Shown: positions 39,702-47,204, numbered from the stretch's first letter. The stretch: 64,000 bases of DNA from Paenibacillus_AB sp036577625 (GCF_036577625.1 NZ_JARBDC010000032.1:1-64000), one strand, 5' to 3'. Program-made: numbers and translations. The notes: a model not told the origin generated them from the sequence alone.

Positions 39702-40760
39702 ATGTATATCGAAGTGAAGCAATTGGTCAAAACGTTCGGGGACTACACCGCCTCGGACAACGTCAGCTTCGGCATCGAGAAAGGCCGGCTGATCGGCCTG
39801 CTCGGACCGAGCGGCGGCGGCAAAACGACGATTTTGCGCATGCTGGCGGGGCTGGAAACGCCGGACTCCGGCGATATTTTCATCGACGGCAAGCGGGTCA
39901 ACGACGTGCCCGCGCAGCGCCGCGGCATCGGCTTCGTGTTTCAAAGCTACGCTCTCTTCCGCCATATGACCGTCTTCGACAACATCGCCTTCGGCTTGAC
40001 GATCCAGAAACGTTCGAAACGCGACATCAAGGCGCGCGTCACGGAGCTGATCGAGCTGACGGGGCTGAAAGGGCTGGAGCGGCGATATCCGAACCAGCTG
40101 TCCGGCGGGCAGCGCCAACGCGTCGCCTTTGCCCGCGCGCTCGCTCCCGAGCCGCATTTGCTGCTGCTCGACGAACCGTTCGCGGCCATCGACGCGAAGG
40201 TTCGCAAGGAGCTGCGGTCGTGGCTGCGGGCGACGATCGAGCGGATCGGCATTACGACGATTTTCGTGACGCACGACCAGGAGGAAGCGGTCGAGGTGGC
40301 GGACGAGATCATGATCATCAACGAAGGCAGGCTGGAGCAGAAAGGCTCCCCGGTCGACATTTATAAAAACCCGCATACGCCGTTCGTCGCCGGCTTTATC
40401 GGCGAGTCGAGCCAGCTGGACAATCCGGCGAGCCTGAAAGGCTTCGAGGACGAGCTGCCGGACGCGAAGGCGATCATCCGGCCCGAGTTCGTGGAAATCG
40501 GCAGGCCCGGCGAAATTACGACGCCGCTGGCGGCGGAATCGGGCGTCGTGCGCGGCGTGTTTTTCCGCGGCAGCAGCTGGCAAATCGAGGCGCAGATCGG
40601 CTCCAAATCGGTTTCCGCGTACCGCTCGCTGGAGAAGGCGCCGCTGAAAGCCGGGGACGAGGTGCTCGTGCTCATTCACCGGCTCTATTTGTTCAACGAC
40701 AAACAGTCGCGCATCGTCGAGAACGCGATGAAATCCGATCCGATGCCGTACAGCATTTGA
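39702..40760 (+). CDS. cysA: Sulfate ABC transporter ATP-binding protein CysA
   Basis: A 352-residue ATPase: Walker A GPSGGGKTT (about 34-42), Q-loop FVFQSYALF, signature LSGGQRQRVAFARAL (about 133-147), Walker B LLLLDEPFAAID, H-loop VTHDQEEA, and a C-terminal TOBE-like regulatory part (from about 235). The open frame upstream runs far into cysW in another frame and is not used; AGGAGG 11 bases before the ATG at 39702 sets the start. The 95-bp gap after cysW contains GC hairpins related to the repeat at 40771. Confidence 0.95.
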   Translation: MYIEVKQLVKTFGDYTASDNVSFGIEKGRLIGLLGPSGGGKTTILRMLAGLETPDSGDIFIDGKRVNDVPAQRRGIGFVFQSYALFRHMTVFDNIAFGLTIQKRSKRDIKARVTELIELTGLKGLERRYPNQLSGGQRQRVAFARALAPEPHLLLLDEPFAAIDAKVRKELRSWLRATIERIGITTIFVTHDQEEAVEVADEIMIINEGRLEQKGSPVDIYKNPHTPFVAGFIGESSQLDNPASLKGFEDELPDAKAIIRPEFVEIGRPGEITTPLAAESGVVRGVFFRGSSWQIEAQIGSKSVSAYRSLEKAPLKAGDEVLVLIHRLYLFNDKQSRIVENAMKSDPMPYSI

Positions 40761-40770
40761 GGCGCGGAGC

Positions 40771-40940
40771 CGGAATACGCCGCGAAGCTTCACGTCACTT
40801 TTTGGGGTCTTTTCGGGGCTCCCCGAAAAGTACTCGGAATACGCTACAACGCTTCACGTCACTTTTTGGGGCTGTTTCCGGGGTCCCCGAAAAGTACTCG
40901 GAATACGCTGCAACGCTTCACGTCACTTTTTGGGGCAAAG
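40771..40940 (+). repeat. 64-bp tandem repeat, 2.7 copies, each with a GGGG/CCCC hairpin
   Basis: Units start at 40771, 40835 and 40899. Each reads CGGAATACGC, then about 8 variable bases, CTTCACGTCACTTTTTGGGG, then a hairpin. In unit 1 the hairpin is CTTTTCGGGG-CT-CCCCGAAAAG (perfect 10-bp arms); unit 2 has CCGGGG-T-CCCCG. Unit 3 stops after TTTTTGGGG and runs into the yezD ribosome-binding site (AGGAGGG). No open frame crosses it, so this is not protein repeat. The gap before cysA has a related GGGGGAGCCCCC hairpin. Confidence 0.85.
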
Positions 40941-40955
40941 TAGGAGGGATCGGGA

Positions 40956-41210
40956 ATGAGCACATCGGTGCAATTGGACGACGTTTGGACGGAACGCATT
41001 TTAAGCAGCGTGTCGGGCTTGGAATACGGCAGCGTGCAAATTATCGTGCACGACGGCAAAATCGTGCAAATCGAACGGACCGAACGGAAACGGTTCGAAG
41101 CCGCCCATTCGGACCAAAACCGGCAAAACAAACCGAAGCAGCAGCAAAACCGCCGATCCGCACCGGGGACGAACGGAAAGCTGGCGCATTGGAAAAAACG
41201 AACCGAATAA
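40956..41210 (+). CDS. yezD: YezD family small protein (DUF2292), copy 1
   Basis: An 84-residue protein. Residues 1-48 form the YezD domain (DDVWTERILSSVSGLEYGSV and IIVHDGKIVQIERTERKRF), a small fold usually found in sulfur operons of Firmicutes; residues 49-84 are a basic, Gln/Asn-rich tail not seen in copy 2. Function unknown. AGGAGGG precedes the ATG. Fifth gene of the sulfate operon, separated from cysA by the 64-bp tandem repeat. A stretch of about 80 bp is nearly identical in DNA to the second copy at 44526. Confidence 0.88.
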   Translation: MSTSVQLDDVWTERILSSVSGLEYGSVQIIVHDGKIVQIERTERKRFEAAHSDQNRQNKPKQQQNRRSAPGTNGKLAHWKKRTE

Positions 41211-41225
41211 AGCCGTTCGCGGCAC

Positions 41226-41273
41226 AAACAAGCTTCCGTCGCCCGTTTCCGTACAGCGGCCGGAAGCTTGTTT
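41226..41273. terminator. Bidirectional terminator between yezD and the TolB-like gene
   Basis: AAACAAGCTTCCG (41226-41238) pairs perfectly with CGGAAGCTTGTTT (41261-41273); the loop can fold further (GCCCG...CGGC). The two genes converge. Confidence 0.7.
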
Positions 41274-41289
41274 CGTTTGCCTGCCTCGC

Positions 41290-42555
41290 TTATGCCCGCG
41301 GCTCGTACCAGGCGATGACGTCGCCCCAGTCGTACGCTTCGTAATACGAATCCGCCATGTCGACGGCGGAAATGTACGGCCGCGCATCCGCGCCGTCCGC
41401 GCCGGCGAGCCATACGGCCGCCCGCGTCCGGTCGGTCCGCACCCAGGCGAGCTTTTTGCCCCGCTCCAGGCTGGCCGGATCGAAATCGCCGCTGCCCTCC
41501 GGCGGGTACGTCAGCTGCTTCCGGTCGTTGTTGTGCACGTCGACGCGCACTAACGCCGGCAGCGGCCGCGCGGCCGGATCGTTCGACCATTCCGCCTCCT
41601 TCGACCTGGAGACGACGATGAACCGGTCGTTTTCCCATACGAAATCCCGGTCCGCGTACCCTTTCGGCGTGTAGGGCACTCGGCGGATAACCGGAAACTC
41701 CTTCACCTGCAGCTGCTTGTTTTGGATGGCGAACCGGCCTTCGCCTTCGATGTATCCGAGCAAATTTCGCGACGGCGCCCACCGCTGCCACTCGTTCCGC
41801 CGGATCATGACCGCGACCGTTCGGAACGTCTTGCCGTCGGCGGACAAGACGCACAGCGTATCGCTGTCGGCCGACAAGGAGGCGGTCGGAATCGCCAGAA
41901 ACGAAATCCATTTGCGGTCCGGCGACCATTTGAAGCTGCTCGTGGTCACGGCGAAAAAGCTGTCGGATTGGGCGGGAAGCGTGAAAAACGGCTTCGCCTT
42001 CGCCGGGTCCATGCCGGCGTCCGCCGGTACGACAAACAGCCGGACGCGGCTCCAGCCGGACGGAAGCAGCTCCGCCGGGGACGAGACGAGAAACCCGTTC
42101 CCGTCCGGAAGCCACGAATAGCTGCCGACGCCCCCCGTCACGTTGCGAAACGGCTTCGCTCCGCCCCGCTCGATGTCGGCCACGTTCAAAACCGCGTCTA
42201 TGACGAAGGCGAGCCGGTTCCGATCCGGCGACCATTCGTATTGGGCCGCGCCGCCGGCAACGGAAAACGCCCTTCCGCTCTCCAGGCTGTATACCCAAAG
42301 GTCGGTCCCGTTATCGCCGCCCGCGTAAGCGACGAACCGGCCGTCCGCCGACCATTTCGGGGCGCGCGCGTTCGCTCCGTTCGTCAGTTGCCGCTCGTCC
42401 GCTCCGTCCCGCTTCATCCACAGCTCGCCGCCGCGAATGAACGCCGCCTGAAGCGCGCGGTCGCGGGCCGGCTCGGCATGCGTTTCGCCGCCCGGCAGCA
42501 CGCTCAGCAGCACGGCCAGCAGCGCAAGCAGCGCGCCGGTCATCGTTCTGATCAA
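41290..42555 (-). CDS. Secreted TolB-like beta-propeller protein
   Basis: A 421-residue exported protein: signal peptide to about residue 28 (LLSVLPGGETHAEPA), then WD40-like/TolB blades (WSADGRFVAYAGGD near 70, WSPDRNRLAFVIDA near 108, WLPDGNGFLVSSPAE near 147, WSPDRKWISFLAIP near 207). TTG is the start, with AAGGAGGG before it. The TTG overlaps the stop of a 59-codon upstream ORF (TTGA), so translation of the two is coupled. Function unknown; TolB-like propellers in Gram-positives are usually wall or membrane associated. Confidence 0.85.
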   Translation of the reverse strand: MIRTMTGALLALLAVLLSVLPGGETHAEPARDRALQAAFIRGGELWMKRDGADERQLTNGANARAPKWSADGRFVAYAGGDNGTDLWVYSLESGRAFSVAGGAAQYEWSPDRNRLAFVIDAVLNVADIERGGAKPFRNVTGGVGSYSWLPDGNGFLVSSPAELLPSGWSRVRLFVVPADAGMDPAKAKPFFTLPAQSDSFFAVTTSSFKWSPDRKWISFLAIPTASLSADSDTLCVLSADGKTFRTVAVMIRRNEWQRWAPSRNLLGYIEGEGRFAIQNKQLQVKEFPVIRRVPYTPKGYADRDFVWENDRFIVVSRSKEAEWSNDPAARPLPALVRVDVHNNDRKQLTYPPEGSGDFDPASLERGKKLAWVRTDRTRAAVWLAGADGADARPYISAVDMADSYYEAYDWGDVIAWYEPRA

Positions 42556-42731
42556 AGGCGATCCCTCCTTATTCGAATTCCATAAGGAGTATTATTTTCC
42601 ATCGGGGCGTCCGGTATACGTTCCCCTCGTCGCAAGCAAACGTCCGCTATCCCTCGACTTACCGGAAAAAAAGAAGAGCGGAAGGGAAAGGGCTTACCTT
42701 TCCGCTCCCGCCAACAGCAAAGTACATTCAT
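42552..42731 (-). CDS. Leader ORF (59 codons) upstream of and overlapping the TolB-like gene
   Basis: The ORF starts MNVLCCWRERKGK a few bases after the predicted start point of transcription and ends with TGA overlapping the TTG start of the TolB-like gene. Its codons 10-22 are the intrinsic terminator at 42707-42664. Two Cys codons and one Trp codon (positions 5-7) directly precede the stem. The sequence after codon 22 has no recognised domain and may have no function as protein. This is what a translation-controlled attenuator would look like; translation is not proven. Confidence 0.5.
   Translation of the reverse strand: MNVLCCWRERKGKPFPFRSSFFPVSRGIADVCLRRGERIPDAPMENNTPYGIRIRRDRL
42664..42707 (-). 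terminator. Intrinsic terminator between promoter and TolB-like gene
   Basis: On the minus strand GAGCGGAAAGG and CCTTCCGCTC (one bulged base) close around an 11-base loop, followed by TTCTTTTTTT. It lies downstream of the promoter at 42744-42772 and inside the leader ORF, so it should attenuate the gene. Confidence 0.68.
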
Positions 42732-42743
42732 GGGTATGTCCTC

Positions 42744-42772
42744 ATCGTATCGCAATAACCATACATTGTCAA
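42744..42772 (-). promoter_or_regulatory. Promoter of the TolB-like gene
   Basis: Minus strand TTGACA (42772-42767), 17 bp, TACGAT (42749-42744): the same boxes and spacing as the two sulfur-operon promoters. The start point near 42737 would leave only about 6 nt before the leader ATG, so the GAGGA before that ATG may lie outside the message. Confidence 0.72.
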
Positions 42773-42802
42773 TATGTAAGTTTAAAATGTTTCGCGCCTC
42801 TT

Positions 42803-43058
42803 CTAAGCCGGCCCGCCCTCGCGAATCAGCCTTCGCACGACGCGCGCGAAGTCATATTGCCTGCGCTCGAGCGTCCAAGCGTCCGGCGAGCCGAACGGCG
42901 GCGTTCGCCAGCCTGCCGCTTCCCTGATTTCCGTCAGCCAGTAGCTGTCTCTCAGACGTCGGTATGCGGGCCTCGCCTTCTGCCTACGGCGCGAACACCC
43001 GCTCCCCTCCGTTATCCGACAGCACGAAATAGATCGGCTTCGCGTTAATGGCCGCCAC
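42803..43058 (-). pseudogene. Frameshifted small gene after the nucleotidyltransferase
   Basis: Two coding-like pieces follow one another in different frames. The first, GTG at 43058, gives NAKPIYFVLSDNGGERVFAP and meets TAG at 42984. One base over, the frame continues RRQKARPAYRRLRDSYWLTE and EAAGWRTPPFGSPDAWTLER, ending at 42803. Both pieces have GC-rich third positions, acidic/aromatic composition and no good alternative frame, so one frameshift in an intact gene of about 80 codons is the simplest reading. The GTG overlaps the end of the nucleotidyltransferase gene. Family not recognised. A sequencing error would restore the gene. Confidence 0.45.
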
Positions 43059-44079
43059 CTCCGATGTTCCCCGCAAAAATGTCGCGACTTGCCTGCAGAA
43101 GCTCCGCCTGCGTCTGCCGCAGCGCCGACATTTCCCGGGGAATGGCCAGCCACGGCGCATCGGCCCCTTCCGGATCGCCGTTCATCGCGCGGCGCAGCTC
43201 GTAACGTCCGAACACGCGCAGCACGTCGCGGGCGTCCTGAATGTCGCTTACGTCTTCGCCGACCATTCGTCTGCACGCATACGACAGCCGGTGCCGGTTC
43301 CGGACCGACTCCGGCGCGCATGCGATCCGCCTGGCGGCAGACGCGTCGTCCAGCGATTTCCATGCGTTGAACCGGTCGGCGATATGCCGGACGCCTTTCC
43401 GCTCGGCCAGCCGCTCGAATCTCGACCCGAGACGCGCAAACGAGTTGTCCCGTTCCCCCCAGCTTTCCAGCAAATACGTCCGCAGCAGCTCGACCGCCTC
43501 GTTCATGAAATAGGCCGCCGCCGACCGCCGGCCGAGCGCGATCGCTTCGTCCAGCAGCGAACCGTTTTCCGCGTAGCGCTCCTTCAGTTTGGCTTTCCGC
43601 ATGCCGGCGATTTCGGCGTCGAACCGGTTTCGCCGAATCCAGTGCGCGACGTCGCGGCCGATCCCGTCGGGATCATATACGGCTTGTCCGTTGTAAGCTT
43701 TATCCACGATGTGATACACGGAGCGGTCCCCCAGAAGCCGTTCGGCGGCGCCGGCATCGGCGCGCGCGAGCTCCTTCGCCGTCGCCGCGGATAAATAAAG
43801 CGTCCCGACGTCCAGAGCGGTCCGCCATCCTTCCCGTTCCCACGCCTCGATCAACGCCGTTCTCAGCTCTTGAATGCGCCCGTTCGCTTCGAGCTCGCGA
43901 CCGTCGTCGTAAATCGGAACGATATCGATATCCGAAAGCGGCCACGGCTCCCCTCCCCCGAGACTGCCTCCGAGCAGCAGCGCCTTAACGCCGGCGACCC
44001 CGCCGAACGTTTCGGCCGCCTGCGCCGCTCTGCGCGCAAGCACCGATCGCCAATTCGCCAAATACGCGCTTTCGTCCAT
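43045..44079 (-). CDS. Nucleotidyltransferase-domain protein (aminoglycoside adenylyltransferase-like fold)
   Basis: A 344-residue cytosolic protein. The nucleotidyltransferase signature GGSLGGGEPWPLSDIDIVP (about 38-56) gives the GS motif and the two metal-binding aspartates; ALDVGTLYLS (about 89-98) may hold the third acidic residue. Residues about 160-300 are helical, as in stand-alone nucleotidyltransferases with a C-terminal helical domain. The substrate is unknown; nothing shows antibiotic resistance. It has an ATG start with AACGGAGGGATG before it. Confidence 0.75.
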   Translation of the reverse strand: MDESAYLANWRSVLARRAAQAAETFGGVAGVKALLLGGSLGGGEPWPLSDIDIVPIYDDGRELEANGRIQELRTALIEAWEREGWRTALDVGTLYLSAATAKELARADAGAAERLLGDRSVYHIVDKAYNGQAVYDPDGIGRDVAHWIRRNRFDAEIAGMRKAKLKERYAENGSLLDEAIALGRRSAAAYFMNEAVELLRTYLLESWGERDNSFARLGSRFERLAERKGVRHIADRFNAWKSLDDASAARRIACAPESVRNRHRLSYACRRMVGEDVSDIQDARDVLRVFGRYELRRAMNGDPEGADAPWLAIPREMSALRQTQAELLQASRDIFAGNIGGGGH

Positions 44080-44327
44080 CCGGCCATCCCTCCGTTTTGC
44101 AAATCGGTTGCGTTTGTATCCCCATCATACACGGATCGAATTTCGCCGAAGAACGGATTGTTTCGATGTACCGAAAAATTCCTTCCCGACCCGCGAAGCC
44201 AATCTGCCATTTTGAACGAAAGCGCCGCCGGCGCCGGTCCACCCGCGCGGAAAAGACAGTCCGCTCGGCCCTCCGTCCTTTGCGGACAGCCGCCTTTCCT
44301 TCATTCCAACAACATCTCCGAATCGGA

Positions 44328-44356
44328 TTGACAGCGTTCCGAAGCGATGTTACGAT
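44328..44356 (+). promoter_or_regulatory. Promoter of the yezD2-ssuE region
   Basis: TTGACA (44328-44333), 17 bp, TACGAT (44351-44356). Identical boxes to the sulfate operon promoter. The stretch 44080-44327 before it shows no gene. Confidence 0.75.
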
Positions 44357-44360
44357 GCCT

Positions 44361-44393
44361 ACATAGTATTCCAACTACATTTATAGGAATAGT
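44361..44393 (+). promoter_or_regulatory. Operator-like element shared with the sulfate operon
   Basis: TATTCC (44367-44372) and GGAATA (44386-44391) form a perfect dyad covering the transcription start. The stretch aligns with 36642-36674 over about 30 bp (TA..CC.ACTA..TT.ATAGGA.TA.T). Confidence 0.65.
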
Positions 44394-44525
44394 CAGAAAG
44401 AGCGGGGCTATACCCGAAAGCCGAACGGATGCGGCTTCGATTTCGAGCCGACCGATCGATGCGGCTCCGGGATACGCCAATGTTCCAGCCATCAATCGAA
44501 TCCATCGAAAACGGAGGAATGAGTT

Positions 44526-44729
44526 ATGAGCAATGCGGTTCAAGTGGACGACGTGTGGGCGGATCGCATATTGAACAGCGTGAGGGGACTGGAATACGGC
44601 AATGTGCAAATTATCGTGCACGACGGCAAAATCGTGCAAATCGAACGGACCGAACGGAAACGGTTCGATTCGCTTTCCTTGAATCAAGCCCGGAACCGCT
44701 CCGACGCTTTGAAACAGCAAACCCGCTAA
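44526..44729 (+). CDS. yezD: YezD family small protein (DUF2292), copy 2
   Basis: A 67-residue YezD protein, nearly identical to copy 1 over residues 5-47 (DDVWADRILNSVRGLEYGNV, then IIVHDGKIVQIERTERKRF), with a shorter tail. At DNA level a block from about 44587 to 44668 differs from copy 1 at only a few positions, including third positions, so the copies are recent or kept alike by gene conversion. GGAGG precedes the ATG. It heads a unit with the SsuE-like FMN reductase, though a terminator lies between. Function unknown; sulfur-starvation context. Confidence 0.88.
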   Translation: MSNAVQVDDVWADRILNSVRGLEYGNVQIIVHDGKIVQIERTERKRFDSLSLNQARNRSDALKQQTR

Positions 44730-44747
44730 GTCGACCGAACGACCGGA

Positions 44748-44799
44748 GGCTTTCGCGCGGCGCCCCGCTTTGCGGCGTCCTGCGTCGAAAGCCTTTTTT
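44748..44799 (+). terminator. Intrinsic terminator between yezD2 and ssuE
   Basis: GGCTTTCG (44748-44755) pairs with CGAAAGCC (44786-44793), followed by TTTTTT; the loop forms another GC stem. Either ssuE depends on read-through or it has its own weak promoter in 44800-44830. Confidence 0.78.
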
Positions 44800-44843
44800 C
44801 GATTCCCGCAAATATCCATTACGCAGAAAGCTGGTGTTTCCTT

Positions 44844-45389
44844 ATGGCTCGTATCGTCATCGTATCCGGCAGCCCGACGCCGACCTCCCGGTTGAACGGC
44901 ATACTCGATTACGCGCAAACGGTTTTGGAGCAAGGCGGCGCTTCCGTCGACCGGCTGCTCGTCCGGGATTTGCCCCCGCACGACCTCGTTCACGCCCAAT
45001 TCGACAGCCCCGACGTGCTGAAAGCCGTCGCCCTGGTCGAGCGGGCCGACGCCGTCCTGATCGCCACGCCGGTTTATAAGGCGGCCTACACGGGGCTGCT
45101 CAAAACGTTTCTCGATTTGCTGCCGCAAAAGGCGCTCGCGCGCAAAACGGTGCTGCCGATCGCCATCGGCGGGACGATCGCGCATCTGCTGTCGATCGAC
45201 TACTCGTTGAAGCCCGTGCTCTCCGCTCTTGGCGCAACCCGGCTCCAGGCCGGCGCTTTTATCGTCGATTCCCAAGTGCTGCGGGACGACGAAGGCCGCT
45301 TGACGCTCGAGGAGGGGGCGAGCAAAAGGCTCCGCGACGCGCTGCAATCGTTCCTCGACGAAATCGAGCCGGCGCGGCAAAACGCATAG
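44844..45389 (+). CDS. ssuE: NADPH-dependent FMN reductase, SsuE type
   Basis: A 181-residue flavodoxin-fold reductase: VIVSGSPTPTSRLNGILDYA (FMN-phosphate loop), DAVLIATPVYKAAYTGLLKT (about 70-89) and LPIAIGGTIAHLLSIDYSLK (about 107-126), all close to SsuE. It reduces FMN for the alkanesulfonate monooxygenase SsuD during sulfur starvation. No ssuD lies in the window, but the preceding yezD and the shared sulfur operator back this role. The ribosome-binding site (GAAAGCTGGTG) is weak. Confidence 0.88.
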   Translation: MARIVIVSGSPTPTSRLNGILDYAQTVLEQGGASVDRLLVRDLPPHDLVHAQFDSPDVLKAVALVERADAVLIATPVYKAAYTGLLKTFLDLLPQKALARKTVLPIAIGGTIAHLLSIDYSLKPVLSALGATRLQAGAFIVDSQVLRDDEGRLTLEEGASKRLRDALQSFLDEIEPARQNA

Positions 45390-45398
45390 GCTCGCCTT

Positions 45399-45557
45399 AT
45401 GCCCGATTGGAACAACAAATGGTTCGTTTACGCTTACGCCGTCGCGCTGATCGTACTCGGCTTCGCGCTGATCGGCGGCTGCGGGGACGACGGCGCGGCG
45501 GAGTCCGCGGAATGCCGTCCCTCCCTCCAAGCGGCAACCGTCGCCGGCGGGACATAA
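45399..45557 (+). CDS. Small membrane protein or lipoprotein (52 residues)
   Basis: MPDWNNKWFVYAYAVALIVL leads into LGFALIGGCGDDGAAESAEC: one hydrophobic helix, then a LIGGC lipobox-like end with Cys28. Codon third positions are GC-rich as in neighbouring genes. It starts 9 bp after ssuE stops and ends before a strong terminator, so it is likely the last gene of that unit. No recognised family and a poor ribosome-binding site; moderate confidence. Confidence 0.5.
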   Translation: MPDWNNKWFVYAYAVALIVLGFALIGGCGDDGAAESAECRPSLQAATVAGGT

Positions 45558-45561
45558 AGCA

Positions 45562-45602
45562 AAAAAACGCATCGCTCCGGCATTTCGGAGCGTGCGTTTT
45601 TT
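45562..45602. terminator. Bidirectional terminator
   Basis: AAAAACGCA-t-CGCTCCG, GCATTT loop, CGGAGCG-TGCGTTTTTT. T-run on both strands. It separates convergent genes. Confidence 0.85.
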
Positions 45603-45615
45603 GCTGCGACGGCCG

Positions 45616-46749
45616 TCAATCCCCGCCGCCGCCTCCGCATCCGGACGAGCAGGAAGACGAGCTGCACGAGGACGAGCCGCCGGAGCCGCTGTCCGAGCCG
45701 CCCGCGCCGCCATCCGAGCCGCCGTCGGAACGGTCGTCGGCGCCGCCGTCTCCGGCATAGGACGCCGAGCATCCGGAGCTTCCGCACGCCGACTGGTTCT
45801 TCCTCTCTTCCTCCGGCATGACTTCCTCCATATGCCGCTCGTAACCGAACGGGTCAACGACCGAGAACAGCATCATCGACGTAGCGAGCATGCCGAACGC
45901 GGTCGCGCCGGACATCGCGTCGGCAGACGCCGGGCGCGACGACCGAAGCCGCTCCATATGCGCGCGCAGCCGATCCGGACTTTCCCCGGCCGCACCGGCC
46001 TGCGCGATCTGCTCCTTCGCTTTCCCGATCAGCAGGGCGATCGTCCGCTCCACCTCGGGGTTGTATTCGGCCGCCTTCGCGTTAAACAACGCGGCCACGA
46101 TCGCTTCCTCCGAATCGCCCCCCAGCGTCCCGACAAGCCGCTTGTCGAGCGGATAGCGGAAAAAGCCGCGCCATATTCGGCCGCTGTACGGCGTAGGCGT
46201 ATACAGGGCGCTGTACACCCAATCGAACCAGGCCCGCTCTCCCGCCATCTCGACCGGCTCCCCGTGCGGCGCATGGTGCACCGTCCGGCCGTTCCAATGT
46301 CGGCAAAACCGTTCGTACTCCCGGGTGAACATGAGCATCTCGTGCCATATGACGTCGACCTCGGGACTGAACATCGGAACTTGCTTCAACACCGCGTTCA
46401 TGAGCATATACCGTTTGAGCTCCAGCAGCTTGCATTCGTATTCGGCTTCCGACATCCGCGGATGGTTGCCCAGCACGCGCCGCTTCAGCTGCGGGCCGAA
46501 ATTTTCCTCGAAAGCGAGCTCCAGCTGTCCGGCCGTCTCCTCGAGCGGGATGCCCGGCGCGAGTCCGAGACCTGTCGGCAGACCGTCCGTCCCGTAAGGT
46601 CGCGGAGCTTGACCCGGAGCCGGCACCTTCCGCCCGGACGACTGCCCGCCGCCGGACATGCCGGCCGCGCGCTTCTTCCTCCCCGAAGCGCTTGCCGCCA
46701 CCGCCAAAACGGCGATCGCGACGACGACGATTACGACGATTGCTTCCAT
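45616..46749 (-). CDS. GRDP-like protein (glycine-rich domain-containing family) with Ser/Gly/Cys tail
   Basis: A 377-residue protein. Residues 2-20 are a hydrophobic N-terminal anchor. Residues about 90-190 hold the motif VDVIWHEMLMFTREYERFCR followed by HHAPH (about 131-162), the pattern D-x-x-WH...Y...C...H-x-P-H of the GRDP/DUF1399 family, best known from plants and fungi. A second hydrophobic stretch lies at AFGMLATSMMLFSVVDPFGY (about 287-306). The C-terminal 50 residues are Gly/Ser/Asp-rich and end in SSSCSSSSCSSGCGGGGGD, as in bacterial TPM/TIGR04222-like surface proteins. Function unknown. Confidence 0.7.
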   Translation of the reverse strand: MEAIVVIVVVAIAVLAVAASASGRKKRAAGMSGGGQSSGRKVPAPGQAPRPYGTDGLPTGLGLAPGIPLEETAGQLELAFEENFGPQLKRRVLGNHPRMSEAEYECKLLELKRYMLMNAVLKQVPMFSPEVDVIWHEMLMFTREYERFCRHWNGRTVHHAPHGEPVEMAGERAWFDWVYSALYTPTPYSGRIWRGFFRYPLDKRLVGTLGGDSEEAIVAALFNAKAAEYNPEVERTIALLIGKAKEQIAQAGAAGESPDRLRAHMERLRSSRPASADAMSGATAFGMLATSMMLFSVVDPFGYERHMEEVMPEEERKNQSACGSSGCSASYAGDGGADDRSDGGSDGGAGGSDSGSGGSSSCSSSSCSSGCGGGGGD

Positions 46750-46944
46750 GCTTCCGTTCTCCTCCCAAACGTTCTTCTCGGCCTGCGCGTTCTCTCGGAA
46801 TAGGCTTCGAAGCCCGTCCCCGCTTTGCGGGGGCCCTCGCGCCCGTACCGCCGATTGCGTTCATTATCCGCGCCGCCCGTTTTCTGATATGATAGATACG
46901 ATCGAACGACCGACTATATCGCCTTATAAAAAAGGAGATTGTTG

Positions 46945-47181
46945 ATGCGCAGCAAACGAATGCTGATTCTCGCCGCAGTCGAGCTCGCGATCGCCGTCGC
47001 GTTCGCTACCGCCTCGGCGCTCGTCCTGCTCTACGAAAGAGACGATGTATGGCTGCAGCTTGTCCTCGTGTTCGGAGGAATCGCCGGGCTGCTGAACGGA
47101 GCCTACTTGCTGAAATTGCGCAACCGGCAGCCGTCGCGCGGACGGACCCGGCCGCCCGGCGCTCCGAAAACACGCCGTTAG
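46945..47181 (+). CDS. Small two-helix membrane protein (78 residues)
   Basis: Two hydrophobic segments (MLILAAVELAIAVAFATASALVLL and VLVFGGIAGLLNGAYLL) and a basic, Pro/Arg-rich tail. GGAG lies 8 bases before the ATG at 46945; TTG at 46939 is less well placed. Unknown family; divergent from the GRDP-like gene. Confidence 0.65.
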   Translation: MRSKRMLILAAVELAIAVAFATASALVLLYERDDVWLQLVLVFGGIAGLLNGAYLLKLRNRQPSRGRTRPPGAPKTRR

Positions 47182-47204
47182 GCGGAACGTCCCGCCACAA
47201 AACA

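Noticed and set aside
38808..40760. A 650-residue fusion upstream of CysA
   Set aside because: The N-terminal part is the cysW gene read in another frame; CysA has its own AGGAGG site and ATG at 39702.
40771..40940. CRISPR array
   Set aside because: The 64-bp units are tandem without unique spacers, and there are no cas genes.
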